64,000 nt of DNA, taken from NCBI RefSeq assembly GCF_000282095.2, contig NZ_AKKC02000010.1, positions 243,733 to 307,732 on the forward strand. Reading direction: 5' to 3'. This document shows, piece by piece, positions 25,895-35,226 of this stretch. The stretch comes from Rhizobium sp. CF080. GTDB lineage: Bacteria > Pseudomonadota > Alphaproteobacteria > Rhizobiales > Rhizobiaceae. The position numbers and the translations under genes are program-made. Every line of letters begins with the position of its first letter. Positions within the stretch are counted from its first letter, which is position 1. Under the pieces are notes generated by a model. The model saw only the letters and a program-made list of their open reading frames with translations. It had not been told where the DNA came from and ran no database searches.

Positions 25895-27751
25895 ATGTTC
25901 TCGTGGTTCGAACGGCGCGTTGATCCTTATCCTGACGAGGCGCCCGCACTACCGCCCGCCGGCCTTGCGGCCTTCCTGTGGCACTATACCAAGCCGGTCT
26001 GGCCCTGGGTCGTCATCATGTCGACCTGCACGATGCTGATCGCGATCGGCGAAGTGGCGCTGTTCCAGTTCCTCGGCGATATCGTCGACTGGCTGTCGAA
26101 TGCCGATCGGACGACTTTCCTGGAAAGGGAAGGGCCGAAACTGTTCTTCATGGCCTTCGTGGTGCTGGTTGGCCTGCCGGCGGTCGCGACGCTGAACTCG
26201 CTCATCATGCATCAGATCCTGATGGGCAATTTCCCGATGATCGCACGCTGGCAGATGCACCGCTTCCTGCTGCGCCACTCGATGACGTTCTTCGCCAACG
26301 AGTTCGCCGGCCGCGTCTCCACCAAGGTGATGCAGACCTCGCTCGCGATCCGCGAAACGGTGATGAAGGTGCTCGACGTGTTCGTCTACGTCTTCACCTA
26401 TTTCATCTCGATGATCGCGATCGTCGCGGCCGCCGACCTGCGCCTTGCGGTGCCGCTCGTGTTGTGGATCATCTTCTATTCGCTGACGGTCGCCTATTAC
26501 GTGCCACGCTTGCGCAAGATCTCTGCTGAACAGGCGGATGCCCGCTCGATGATGACCGGCCGCGTGGTGGACAGCTATACGAACATCGCAACCGTGAAGC
26601 TGTTTTCGCATGCGGGACGGGAAGAAACCTATGCGCGCGACGCCATGGATATCTTCCTGAAGACCGTGCACGCGCAGATGCGCAAGGTGACGGGTTTCCA
26701 GGCGCTGGTCTACTTCTACAACTGCGTGGCGCTGTTTACGGTCGGCGCGCTGTCGATCTGGTTCTGGCTGGATGGCGTCATCTCGATCGGGGCGATCGCG
26801 ATTGCCATCGGCCTTGCTATGCGCATCAACGGCATGTCGCAATGGGTGATGTGGGAAGTCTCGGCGCTCTTCGAAAACATCGGCACCGTCTATGACGGCA
26901 TGTCGATGATGACCAAGGCGCATGACGTAGTGGACCAGAAGAGCGCTTCGACGCTGACCGCGAAAAAGGGCCATATCCTTTACGACAACGTCCACTTCCA
27001 CTATGGCAAGGGCAAGGGCGTCATCGATGGCCTGACGCTCGATATCCCGGCCGGTCAGAAGGTCGGACTGGTCGGCCGCTCCGGCGCCGGCAAGACGACG
27101 CTGATGAACCTGCTGCTGCGCTTCTACGATCTGGAAGGCGGCCGCATCACCATCGACGGCCAGGACATCGCCGGCGTCACGCAGGACAGCCTGCGTTCGC
27201 TGATCGGCGTCGTCACCCAGGATACGTCGCTGCTGCACCGGTCGATCCGCGACAACATCGCCTACGGCAAGCCGGATGCGACCGACGCGGATATCATCGA
27301 GGCGGCGAAGCGGGCGAATGCCTGGGATTTCATCGACGGGCTTGCCGACATGCAGGGACGCAAGGGTCTCGATGCGCATGTGGGCGAACGCGGCGTGAAG
27401 CTGTCGGGCGGCCAGCGGCAGCGCATCGCGATTGCCCGCGTCTTCCTGAAGGACGCGCCGATCCTGGTGCTCGACGAGGCGACCTCGGCGCTCGACTCGG
27501 AAGTCGAGGCGGCGATCCAGGAGAACCTGTTCTCGCTGATGCAGGGCAAGACGGTGATCGCGATCGCCCACCGGCTATCGACGCTCACCGAAATGGACCG
27601 GCTGATCGTGCTCGATCGCGGCCGGATCATCGAGGCCGGCACCCATCGCGAGCTGGTTGCGACCGGCGGCATCTATGCCGACCTCTGGAACCGCCAGTCG
27701 GGTGGCTTCATCGGTCACGACGACGTGATCGAAGAAGAGGCGGCGGAGTAA
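25895..27751 (+). CDS. ABC exporter, fused permease and ATPase (copy 1)
   Basis: The 618-residue half transporter has six N-terminal membrane helices to about residue 330 and a C-terminal ATPase. Walker A is GRSGAGKTT near 396, the signature LSGGQRQRIAIA near 502, Walker B ILVLDEATSALD near 523, and the switch histidine is in AHRLST. This is the MsbA/multidrug exporter type. GGAG 8 nt before the ATG at 25895 sets the start. It is strongly paralogous to 30131-31993. The substrate is unknown; a heterodimer with the paralogue is possible. Confidence 0.93.
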   Translation: MFSWFERRVDPYPDEAPALPPAGLAAFLWHYTKPVWPWVVIMSTCTMLIAIGEVALFQFLGDIVDWLSNADRTTFLEREGPKLFFMAFVVLVGLPAVATLNSLIMHQILMGNFPMIARWQMHRFLLRHSMTFFANEFAGRVSTKVMQTSLAIRETVMKVLDVFVYVFTYFISMIAIVAAADLRLAVPLVLWIIFYSLTVAYYVPRLRKISAEQADARSMMTGRVVDSYTNIATVKLFSHAGREETYARDAMDIFLKTVHAQMRKVTGFQALVYFYNCVALFTVGALSIWFWLDGVISIGAIAIAIGLAMRINGMSQWVMWEVSALFENIGTVYDGMSMMTKAHDVVDQKSASTLTAKKGHILYDNVHFHYGKGKGVIDGLTLDIPAGQKVGLVGRSGAGKTTLMNLLLRFYDLEGGRITIDGQDIAGVTQDSLRSLIGVVTQDTSLLHRSIRDNIAYGKPDATDADIIEAAKRANAWDFIDGLADMQGRKGLDAHVGERGVKLSGGQRQRIAIARVFLKDAPILVLDEATSALDSEVEAAIQENLFSLMQGKTVIAIAHRLSTLTEMDRLIVLDRGRIIEAGTHRELVATGGIYADLWNRQSGGFIGHDDVIEEEAAE

Positions 27752-27762
27752 GCTCCGCCGCC
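27739..27762 (+). terminator. GC-rich hairpin spanning the exporter stop codon
   Basis: GGCGGCGGAG pairs perfectly with CTCCGCCGCC, with the stop codon TAA in the 4-nt TAAG loop. There is no T-run. It may stop or pause transcription before the chemoreceptor gene. Confidence 0.45.
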
Positions 27763-27822
27763 ATCATACGGCATGCTAAACCTATGAGTTTTTGTCCGAT
27801 AAAATATTCTCTAAAGTTGCGT

Positions 27823-27864
27823 TGCGGGAATTGATGGTTGCTAAATCAGCAATCAATTCTCGCA
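27823..27864. other. AT-richer stem-loop before the chemoreceptor gene
   Basis: TGCGGGAATTGA (27823-27834) pairs with TCAATTCTCGCA (27853-27864) with one G-T pair, and an inner TTGCT/AGCAA stem closes a short loop. It lies 72-113 bp after the exporter gene in an AT-rich stretch. No T-run follows on the + strand. It could be a transcript end, a regulator site or an RNA element. Confidence 0.4.
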
Positions 27865-28002
27865 TTGCGTGTTAAATATTCATTAGCGCTAAACAAACAA
27901 CCTGATCTCGTCCGCGGATATTGGGCTCCGCCGGTCTTTTGAAACGCAAGGGACGCCGATGCCGATCGGGCAGCACGGGTGTCCAGCATTCGAGGTAGGG
28001 TC

Positions 28003-29925
28003 ATGGGTTTTGCATCCAATCTGAAGATCAAGGTTCTGCTGCCGGCATTGTTTGCCGGCGTGACATTCATCGCCGTCGCACAGGGCGTCGCCGCACTCAT
28101 TTCTCTCGATACGCTGAAGAACCAGGTCGATCTGCTCGGACGTGAACGGATGCCGCGCATCATGATGATCAGCAAGATGGATCATGTCGTCAGCCTCCTT
28201 CGCCGCAACCATGCCGATCTGCTCCTCGCCGACGATCAGGACGAGCTCAAGGCGAGCTACGATGCCCTCGCCAAGCGCATTGCCGAACGCGATGAACTGT
28301 TGAAGACCTTCGCTGAAACCACCCAGCAGCCGCAGACGCGGGAGCAGTTTGCTGCCCTGAAAACGGCGCTTGCGGATTACGACAAGGCGGCCAAGGTCTT
28401 CGTGGGTCAGGTTGACAAAAGAGTGCCCGAAGCGGCCGAGGATACCTACCGCGGACCGATGCGCGACGCCGGCCGCGCCGTCACGGCCGCGCTCGACGCG
28501 ATGACGGTGAACAACCATGAGATCAGCCAGAATACCGTGACGGCAAGCGACGACGTTTATTTGCAGGGATGGTGGATGACGATCGCAGCGCTGGGGCTTG
28601 CCGGTCTCGTGGCGGTGGGAGCCGCGCTGATCAGCTATTTCCGCGTGGCCAAACCGATCGCAACGATTACCCAGGCCATGGGCGCGCTTGCCGCCGGCGA
28701 CAATGCCAGCGTCATTCCTTTTACCGAACGCCGTGATGAAATCGGTTCGATGGCCGCTGCCACCGCCGTCTTCCGCGACAACGCGCTCGACCGTATCCGG
28801 CTAGAGCGCAGTGCCGAGGAAAACCGCAGCCTTTCCGAAAAGGAACGGCTGATGCGCGAGCAGCAGAAAGCTGCCGAGGCAACGCAGATCAAGGTCGCCG
28901 TCGACGGTATCGCATCCGGTCTTTCAAGTCTTGCCGACGGCGACGTCTCTCACCGTATCGCGACACCCTTTGCCGGTGAACTCGATCAGCTGCGGACTAA
29001 TTTCAACACCTCGATGGAGAGGCTGCAGGCAACGCTGGTCGCAGTCGGCGAGAATGCCCGCGCCATCGATGCCGGCGTCAGTGAAATCCGCTCGGCTGCC
29101 GACGATCTTTCGCGGCGCACCGAGCAGCAGGCCTCTTCCGTGGAGGAAACGGCTGCGGCGCTCGAAGAAGTGACGACGGCGGTCAAGGATGCGGCGTCGC
29201 GCGCCGATGAAGCCGGTCGGCTCGTCGCCCACACGAAGGCGGGTGCGGAGCGCTCCGGCGTGATCGTCCGCGATGCCGTAACCGCCATGCACGAGATCGA
29301 AAAATCCTCTGGCGAGATTTCCAACATCATCGGCGTTATCGACGACATCGCCTTCCAGACCAACCTTCTGGCGTTGAATGCCGGCGTCGAGGCGGCGCGT
29401 GCCGGCGAGGCGGGCAAGGGGTTTGCGGTCGTCGCTCAAGAAGTGCGCGAGCTTGCCCAGCGTTCGGCCCAGGCTGCCAAGGAGATCAAGGCGCTGATCA
29501 CCAAGTCCGGCGAGCAGGTTCGCCAGGGCGTAGATCTCGTTGGCGAAACAGGACGGACGCTCGAAGCGATCGTCTCGCAGGTCAAGAATATCGACGGCAA
29601 CGTTTCGGCGATCGTCACGACCTCGCGGGAACAGTCGACCGGACTTCAGGAGATCAACGTTGCAGTCAACCAGATGGACCAGGGCACGCAGAAGAACGCC
29701 GCCATGGTGGAGGAGACGACGGCTGCGACCCACAGTCTCGCCAGGGAGGTCGCTGCGCTGATCCAGCTTCTCAACCAGTTCAAGCTTGGCGAAGGTTATG
29801 GCACGCAGGTCCGGGCGGCATCGCAAGGCGCGGTGCCGGTTCGATCGCCTGCCCGGGCGATCGGCCAGAAGCTCGCACAAGCTTATGGCGGTGGCCAGGC
29901 TGCGGCCAACTGGTCGGAGTTTTGA
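28003..29925 (+). CDS. Methyl-accepting chemotaxis protein
   Basis: The 640-residue chemoreceptor has membrane helices at about 11-33 and 190-212 around a helical periplasmic sensor, a HAMP domain (213-265), a second HAMP-like segment near 300-350, and the cytoplasmic signalling hairpin with IDDIAFQTNLLALNAGVEAA and EVRELAQRSAQAAKEIK. The protein ends NWSEF, a form of the NWETF-type pentapeptide that tethers CheR/CheB. The start at 28003 follows GAGGTAGGG. The ligand is unknown. It sits between two paralogous ABC exporters. Confidence 0.93.
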   Translation: MGFASNLKIKVLLPALFAGVTFIAVAQGVAALISLDTLKNQVDLLGRERMPRIMMISKMDHVVSLLRRNHADLLLADDQDELKASYDALAKRIAERDELLKTFAETTQQPQTREQFAALKTALADYDKAAKVFVGQVDKRVPEAAEDTYRGPMRDAGRAVTAALDAMTVNNHEISQNTVTASDDVYLQGWWMTIAALGLAGLVAVGAALISYFRVAKPIATITQAMGALAAGDNASVIPFTERRDEIGSMAAATAVFRDNALDRIRLERSAEENRSLSEKERLMREQQKAAEATQIKVAVDGIASGLSSLADGDVSHRIATPFAGELDQLRTNFNTSMERLQATLVAVGENARAIDAGVSEIRSAADDLSRRTEQQASSVEETAAALEEVTTAVKDAASRADEAGRLVAHTKAGAERSGVIVRDAVTAMHEIEKSSGEISNIIGVIDDIAFQTNLLALNAGVEAARAGEAGKGFAVVAQEVRELAQRSAQAAKEIKALITKSGEQVRQGVDLVGETGRTLEAIVSQVKNIDGNVSAIVTTSREQSTGLQEINVAVNQMDQGTQKNAAMVEETTAATHSLAREVAALIQLLNQFKLGEGYGTQVRAASQGAVPVRSPARAIGQKLAQAYGGGQAAANWSEF

Positions 29926-29955
29926 GGTCGCGTCACCCCGCGTTACCTCGAAGAA

Positions 29956-29985
29956 CCGGCGCCGGCTTCCCCCAGCCGGCGTCGG
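29956..29985 (+). terminator. Hairpin after the chemoreceptor gene
   Basis: CCGGCGCCGGCT pairs with AGCCGGCGTCGG (one G-T pair) 30 bp after the stop. Only TT follows, so this is a terminator candidate with a weak T-run. Confidence 0.5.
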
Positions 29986-30130
29986 TTGATCTCTGAAAGG
30001 CATGTCCCCGCTCGGCGGGATGCCGAAGAAGCCATGGCAGATCGTCTTGGCGCCGATCATTAAGAAAATGTAAGCCGCCATGAGCCGGCTTTCGCTTTGC
30101 TGCCGATCAGAATCCGCCTATATCCGGTCC

Positions 30131-31993
30131 ATGTTGAAATCGGTCTTCCGCATCTTCGAAAGCTTTATCAAGCCATTTGCGAGGCGGGACGACCTGAAGC
30201 CGCCCGCGGGTCTTGTCGGCTTCATCTGGTTCTATGTCCGTCAGGCAAAGCTGCCCTTCTTCGTGATGCTGGTGCTCGGTGGGCTTGCGGCCGGTGTCGA
30301 GGCGGCGATGTTCTGGTATGTCGGCCGGCTGGTCGATATCCTCGACACGACGAAGCCCGCCGACGGCTGGTCGGGGCTGCTCGCCAATCACGGCACCGAA
30401 CTGGTGGTCATGGCGCTGGTGGTCGGCATCGGCCGCTTCCTGATCGGACTGATGACCGCTCTCGTCGACCAGCAGATCATCACCCCCGGTTTCTACAACC
30501 TGGTGCGCTGGCAGTCCTACATCCACGTCTCGCGCCAGTCGCTCTCCTTCTTCCAGAACGACTTTTCCGGTCGCATCGTCACCAAGGTCTGGTCGGCCGG
30601 CCAGGCGACCGGTGACGTCCTGACCTCCTTCATGGAAAGCGTCTGGTTCGTCGGCATCTATTCCGTCTCGACCATCGCGCTGGTCGCGGGCCTCGACTGG
30701 CGGCTTGCTGTGGTGGTCGTCGCCTGGCTGGCCATCTTCGCCTTACTGGCCCGCCATTACGTGCCCCGCATCCGCGAGCATTCGAAGCAGACAGCCGAAG
30801 CGGGATCGATGATCAGCGGCCGCATGGTGGACGCCTATTCGAATATCCAGACGCTCAGGCTGTTCGGCCGCGACGAGGCGAACGACCGATACATGCTGTC
30901 GGGCTTCGAGAGTTTTCAGGACACGATAATCGCGTTCACACGGCTGCTCACCAGCGTGCGCGCCTCGATGGCCTTTCTCTCCGGCACGATGATCGTCACC
31001 ATGGCGGCGATGAGCGTGCATCTGTGGCTTTCTGGCCTGATCTCGTCCGGCGCAGTCGCCTTCACCATGGCGCTGATGCTGCGGCTGAACTTTCTGCTCG
31101 GTCGGCTGATGACGCAGCTCAACGGCATCATGCGCAATATCGGCACGATCCAGAACTCGGCCGAGCTGATCTCGCAGCCGATCGGGCTGGTCGATGCGCC
31201 AGGCGCAACGCAGCTGGTGGTAAAACGCCCGGAAATCCGTTTCGAGAATGTCAGCTTCCACTACGGCAAGGCAAAAGGCGTCATCGACAACCTGTCGCTC
31301 ACCATCCGGCCGGGCGAAAAGCTCGGCATCGTCGGGCGCTCGGGCGCGGGCAAGTCGACGCTCGTCAACCTGCTCCTGCGTTTCTACGATCTCGAAGGCG
31401 GTCGCATCCTGATCGACGGGCAGGACATTTCCAAAGCGACCCAGGAATCGCTGCGCGCCCAGATCGGCATGGTGACGCAGGATACGTCGCTGCTGCACCG
31501 GTCGATCCGCGACAATATTCTCTTCGGCCGGCCCGACGCGACCCAGGCGCAGCTCGTCGAGGCGGCGCGCAAGGCGGAGGCCGATACCTTCATTGCCGCC
31601 CTCGAGGACCAGCGTGGCCGCAAGGGTTTTGACGCGCATGTCGGCGAGCGCGGCGTCAAGTTGTCCGGCGGCCAGCGCCAGCGTGTGGCGATCGCCCGGG
31701 TGATGATCAAGGATGCGCCGATCCTGGTGCTCGACGAGGCCACCTCGGCGCTCGACTCCGAGGTGGAGGCGGCGATCCAGTCAAACCTGGAGCGGCTGAT
31801 GCAGGGCAAGACCGTGCTCGCCATCGCGCACCGGCTGTCGACCATCGCGGCGCTGGACCGCCTCATTGTCATGGACAAGGGCCGGATCATCGAGGACGGC
31901 ACCCATAGCGAGCTGATCGTGCGGGGAGGGCTCTATTCGGAGCTCTGGGCAAGGCAGTCCGGCGGCTTCCTCGCCGCGGACGCCGCCCAATAA
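30131..31993 (+). CDS. ABC exporter, fused permease and ATPase (copy 2)
   Basis: The 620-residue half transporter has six membrane helices and an ATPase with Walker A GRSGAGKST near 405, signature LSGGQRQRVAIA near 510 and Walker B ILVLDEATSALD near 531. It is paralogous over its whole length to 25895-27751. The two share a 38-base identical stretch (27218-27255 and 31478-31515). The start at 30131 fits the paralogue; an upstream ATG at 30080 would add 17 residues, and neither has a good ribosome site. It converges on the EEP gene with a 10-nt gap. Confidence 0.92.
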   Translation: MLKSVFRIFESFIKPFARRDDLKPPAGLVGFIWFYVRQAKLPFFVMLVLGGLAAGVEAAMFWYVGRLVDILDTTKPADGWSGLLANHGTELVVMALVVGIGRFLIGLMTALVDQQIITPGFYNLVRWQSYIHVSRQSLSFFQNDFSGRIVTKVWSAGQATGDVLTSFMESVWFVGIYSVSTIALVAGLDWRLAVVVVAWLAIFALLARHYVPRIREHSKQTAEAGSMISGRMVDAYSNIQTLRLFGRDEANDRYMLSGFESFQDTIIAFTRLLTSVRASMAFLSGTMIVTMAAMSVHLWLSGLISSGAVAFTMALMLRLNFLLGRLMTQLNGIMRNIGTIQNSAELISQPIGLVDAPGATQLVVKRPEIRFENVSFHYGKAKGVIDNLSLTIRPGEKLGIVGRSGAGKSTLVNLLLRFYDLEGGRILIDGQDISKATQESLRAQIGMVTQDTSLLHRSIRDNILFGRPDATQAQLVEAARKAEADTFIAALEDQRGRKGFDAHVGERGVKLSGGQRQRVAIARVMIKDAPILVLDEATSALDSEVEAAIQSNLERLMQGKTVLAIAHRLSTIAALDRLIVMDKGRIIEDGTHSELIVRGGLYSELWARQSGGFLAADAAQ

Positions 31994-32003
31994 TATTTCC
32001 CGC

Positions 32004-32942
32004 TCATTGCCCGGTGATGGCGATCTCGGCGATCAGGCCGTAGTGGTTCGAGCCGAGCGCATCGGGAATGCGGGTCAGCGACTTTATCTTCAGCGGCGCC
32101 CGCGCATAGACATGGTCGATCGGCAGGCCGAACACGCCTGCCCGGATCGGCCACGTGGCGGGTTCGAACCCGGCGGTCGCCAGATCGGTATTGCTGAGGA
32201 ACCGTCGCATGTTCGGCGCCAGGCTCGAGGCGTTGAAATCACCGGACAGGAGCAGGGGGCCGGTCGTTTCGCCGATCGCCAGCGCGGCGCGGTTCAGTTC
32301 CATCGAATGGAAATTGTCGAAATAGGGCTTGGTCGTATGCATGCCGACGAAATTGATCGGCCGGCCGGCGACGGTTACCTTCGCCAGGATGAAGCGATCG
32401 GGGAAGATGTCGCTGAGCGACTGCACGATGGGCGCCTCGATCGGCACCCTGGAGAGCATGAGCTGGTCGCAATCCTCGATCAGCACGCCGCAGCCGACCC
32501 GGTAGGGATAGGTTTTTGCGAGCTCGTCCATGTAGACGCGGAGCGGTGCCGCTTCCATGATGTTGACGAGGTCGGCGCCGGAGGTCTGGATCGTCCGGAC
32601 GATACCTTCCGCATTGGTGAAATTGTCGTTGAGGATGTTGAAGGACAGTAGCTTGAAGGTCGGTGCATTGGCCTCCGCTGCCGCCAGAGGTGCTGCGAAT
32701 TCGCGGCCCATCAGCACCGCATGCCCGGCAAACAGAACCGAGACGGCGAACAGCAGCCAGACGGCGAAGTGCCGCTTGACGAGCAGCGCGACGATCAGGG
32801 CCAAAACGCAAGCCACTGCTGCATGCAGCTGCAGGCTGTAGAGCGTTCCCAAAGTCCAGTGCGGGTGTATGTAACGCGTCCCGATCGCCATCAGCACAAG
32901 CGACACGATGACGCAGATGGCAACCGATAGTGTTTGTCTCAT
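32004..32942 (-). CDS. Membrane-anchored endonuclease/exonuclease/phosphatase-fold protein
   Basis: The 312-residue protein has three N-terminal helices (about 5-85) followed by an EEP domain: KLLSFNILNDN, IMEAAP with the metal-binding Glu, FVGMHTTKPYF, LLSGDFNASS and the terminal SNHYGLIAEI with the catalytic His. The helices put the catalytic domain either on the periplasmic face or against the membrane. The substrate could be nucleic acid, phospholipid or inositol phosphate; sequence does not decide. Confidence 0.83.
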   Translation of the reverse strand: MRQTLSVAICVIVSLVLMAIGTRYIHPHWTLGTLYSLQLHAAVACVLALIVALLVKRHFAVWLLFAVSVLFAGHAVLMGREFAAPLAAAEANAPTFKLLSFNILNDNFTNAEGIVRTIQTSGADLVNIMEAAPLRVYMDELAKTYPYRVGCGVLIEDCDQLMLSRVPIEAPIVQSLSDIFPDRFILAKVTVAGRPINFVGMHTTKPYFDNFHSMELNRAALAIGETTGPLLLSGDFNASSLAPNMRRFLSNTDLATAGFEPATWPIRAGVFGLPIDHVYARAPLKIKSLTRIPDALGSNHYGLIAEIAITGQ

Positions 32943-33334
32943 TCGGGTATGTCCGGGACGGCCGCCTTCTGTCGTGCGCTTGGCCTAACATGAGGCCCGA
33001 TTTGTTGCAATGCGGCACCCGGCAAGGCAGTTAACGGCAAGCCCGCCATCCCCGTCATTTTCCTCGCAAAAGGCCAGGTTTTTTCGGGCTGATCACGCCT
33101 TTCCATGCCATGTTTCTTGGGCCTGTGCTCTGCCCGACACGGTGGCCCGGAACCCTTCGGGTTTTCCCGCGACAAACTGGTCGCAGCCCCTTGCCAAGGC
33201 TGGACATATTTTGCGATCAAGCATAGAACGCGCCGGATTGCTGGGGAATCTATGGTCGAATTGTGTTCAACCGAGATTCGCCCGGACGGGGGCAGGGCGG
33301 TTTCCGCGAATTGCGTGAGAAGGATGATTGAGCC
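32943..33334. other. Intergenic region upstream of petABC
   Basis: This 392-bp region separates the EEP gene (leftward) from petA. It must carry the petABC promoter and a long leader. A small AACCC-TTC-GGGTT hairpin followed by TTTT lies near 33157-33170. I see no coding frame with a credible ribosome site and no recognisable RNA. Confidence 0.5.
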
Positions 33335-33913
33335 GTGAGCGAGCACGACACACATAGCGAAACACTGGGCGAGCCCACTCGCCGTGATTTCCTTTACCTG
33401 ACGACCGGTATGGCCGGCGCCGTCGGCGCTGTTTCCGTGGCATGGCCCTTCATCGACCAGATGCGTCCGGACGCCTCGACGCTGGCGCTCGCCTCGATCG
33501 AAGTCAATGTCGCGGCTCTCCAGCCGGGCATGTCGCTGACGGTCAAGTGGCGCGGCAAGCCGGTGTTCATCCGCAACCGCACCCCGGAAGAAATCAAGGC
33601 TGCCGCCGACGTGCCGATGGCCGAGCTCAAGGATCCGGTCGCCCGCAATGCCAACCTGGCACCCGATGCGCAGGCAACCGGCATCGACCGCTCGGGCGGC
33701 GCCGGCAAGGAAAACTGGATCGTGATGATCGGCTCCTGCACCCATCTCGGTTGCGTGCCGCTCGGCCAGTCCGGCGAATACAATGGATGGTTCTGTCCGT
33801 GCCACGGGTCGGTCTACGATACGGCTGGCCGTATCCGTAAAGGCCCGGCCCCGGAGAACCTCGCCATTCCGACTTTCAGTTTTAAGTCCGATACAGTTAT
33901 CCAGATCGGGTGA
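33335..33913 (+). CDS. petA: Ubiquinol-cytochrome c reductase Rieske iron-sulfur subunit
   Basis: This is the [2Fe-2S] subunit of the cytochrome bc1 complex, passing electrons from ubiquinol to cytochrome c1. The 192-residue protein has a Tat-type twin-arginine anchor (TRRDFLYLTTGMAGAVGAVS) and the cluster boxes CTHLGC and CPCHGS with both Cys-His pairs. The start is GTG, preceded by GAAGGA. It overlaps the petB region within a few bases, as the first gene of petABC. Confidence 0.97.
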   Translation: MSEHDTHSETLGEPTRRDFLYLTTGMAGAVGAVSVAWPFIDQMRPDASTLALASIEVNVAALQPGMSLTVKWRGKPVFIRNRTPEEIKAAADVPMAELKDPVARNANLAPDAQATGIDRSGGAGKENWIVMIGSCTHLGCVPLGQSGEYNGWFCPCHGSVYDTAGRIRKGPAPENLAIPTFSFKSDTVIQIG

Positions 33914-33927
33914 GGGGATACATACTT

Positions 33928-35199
33928 ATGAGCGGTCATTCCACATACCAGCCGTCGACCGGCATCGAGAAGTGGATCGATTCGCGGCTTCCGCTGCCGC
34001 GCATGATCCATGACAGCTTCATTTCCTACCCCGTTCCCCGCAATCTGAACTATGCCTACACCTTCGGCGCCATGCTGTCGGTGATGCTGATCGTCCAGAT
34101 CCTCACCGGCGTCGTTCTGGCCATGCACTATGTCGCATCGACCGGTGCCGCCTTCGACTCGGTCGAAAAGATCATGCGCGACGTCAACCATGGCTGGCTG
34201 CTGCGCTACATGCATGCCAACGGCGCATCGTTCTTCTTCGTCGCCGTCTATCTCCATATCGCCCGCGGCCTCTATTACGGCTCCTACAAGGCGCCCCGCG
34301 AAATCCTCTGGATCCTCGGCGTGGTGATCTACCTGCTGATGATGGCGACCGGCTTCATGGGCTACGTTCTGCCCTGGGGTCAGATGTCCTTCTGGGGCGC
34401 GACCGTCATCACCGGCTTCTTCTCGGCCTTCCCGCTGGTTGGCGAGTGGATCCAGCAGTTCCTGCTCGGCGGCTTTGCCGTCGACCAGCCGACGCTGAAC
34501 CGCTTCTTCTCGCTGCACTACCTGCTGCCCTTCATGATCGCCGGCGTCGTCGTGCTGCACATCTGGGCGCTGCATGTCACCGGCCAGACCAACCCGACCG
34601 GCGTGGAAGTGAAGACCAAGACCGACACCGTCGCCTTCACGCCTTATGCGACGATGAAGGATGCGCTCGGCGTCTCCGTCTTCCTGATCGTCTATGCCTG
34701 GTTCATCTTCTACATGCCGAACTTCCTCGGCCATCCGGACAACTACATTCCGGCCGATGCCCTGAAAACGCCGGCTCACATCGTTCCGGAATGGTACTAC
34801 CTGCCGTTCTACGCGATGCTGCGCGCCATCACCTTCAATGTCGGCCCGATCGACTCCAAGCTCGGCGGCGTGCTCGTGATGTTCGGCTCGATCATCATCC
34901 TGTTCTTCCTGCCCTGGCTCGATACCTCCAAGGTTCGTTCTGCCGTCTATCGCCCGTGGTACAAGCTGTTCTTCTGGCTCTTCGTTGCGAACGCCATCAT
35001 GCTCGGCTGGCTCGGTTCCCAGCCTGCGGAAGGCGTCTTCACGCTGATGTCGCAGTTCGGCACGGTCTACTACTTCGGCTTCTTCCTGGTGATCATGCCG
35101 CTGCTCGGCCTGTTCGAAACGCCGAGGCGCATTCCGAATTCCATCACGGAAGCGGTTCTTGAAAAAAAGAACGGCAAATCCGCCGAAGCCCGCGCCTGA
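33928..35199 (+). CDS. petB: Cytochrome b subunit of the bc1 complex
   Basis: The 423-residue protein has eight membrane helices. Heme-ligand histidines appear in LAMHYVAST, VAVYLHIARGLYYGSYK and further downstream, and the quinol-site PEWYYLPFYAMLR (PEWY) motif is intact. It holds two b hemes and both quinone sites. The ATG at 33928 is preferred over an in-frame GTG at 33910 because the sequence after it matches cytochrome b N-termini (IEKWIDSRLPLPR). Confidence 0.97.
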   Translation: MSGHSTYQPSTGIEKWIDSRLPLPRMIHDSFISYPVPRNLNYAYTFGAMLSVMLIVQILTGVVLAMHYVASTGAAFDSVEKIMRDVNHGWLLRYMHANGASFFFVAVYLHIARGLYYGSYKAPREILWILGVVIYLLMMATGFMGYVLPWGQMSFWGATVITGFFSAFPLVGEWIQQFLLGGFAVDQPTLNRFFSLHYLLPFMIAGVVVLHIWALHVTGQTNPTGVEVKTKTDTVAFTPYATMKDALGVSVFLIVYAWFIFYMPNFLGHPDNYIPADALKTPAHIVPEWYYLPFYAMLRAITFNVGPIDSKLGGVLVMFGSIIILFFLPWLDTSKVRSAVYRPWYKLFFWLFVANAIMLGWLGSQPAEGVFTLMSQFGTVYYFGFFLVIMPLLGLFETPRRIPNSITEAVLEKKNGKSAEARA

Positions 35200-35226
35200 C
35201 GCCTGCGACCGAGAGGGATTAGAATT

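Noticed and set aside
25949..27571. A 540-codon frame antisense to the first ABC exporter
   Set aside because: It is a shadow of the exporter, with no ribosome site and no recognisable domain.
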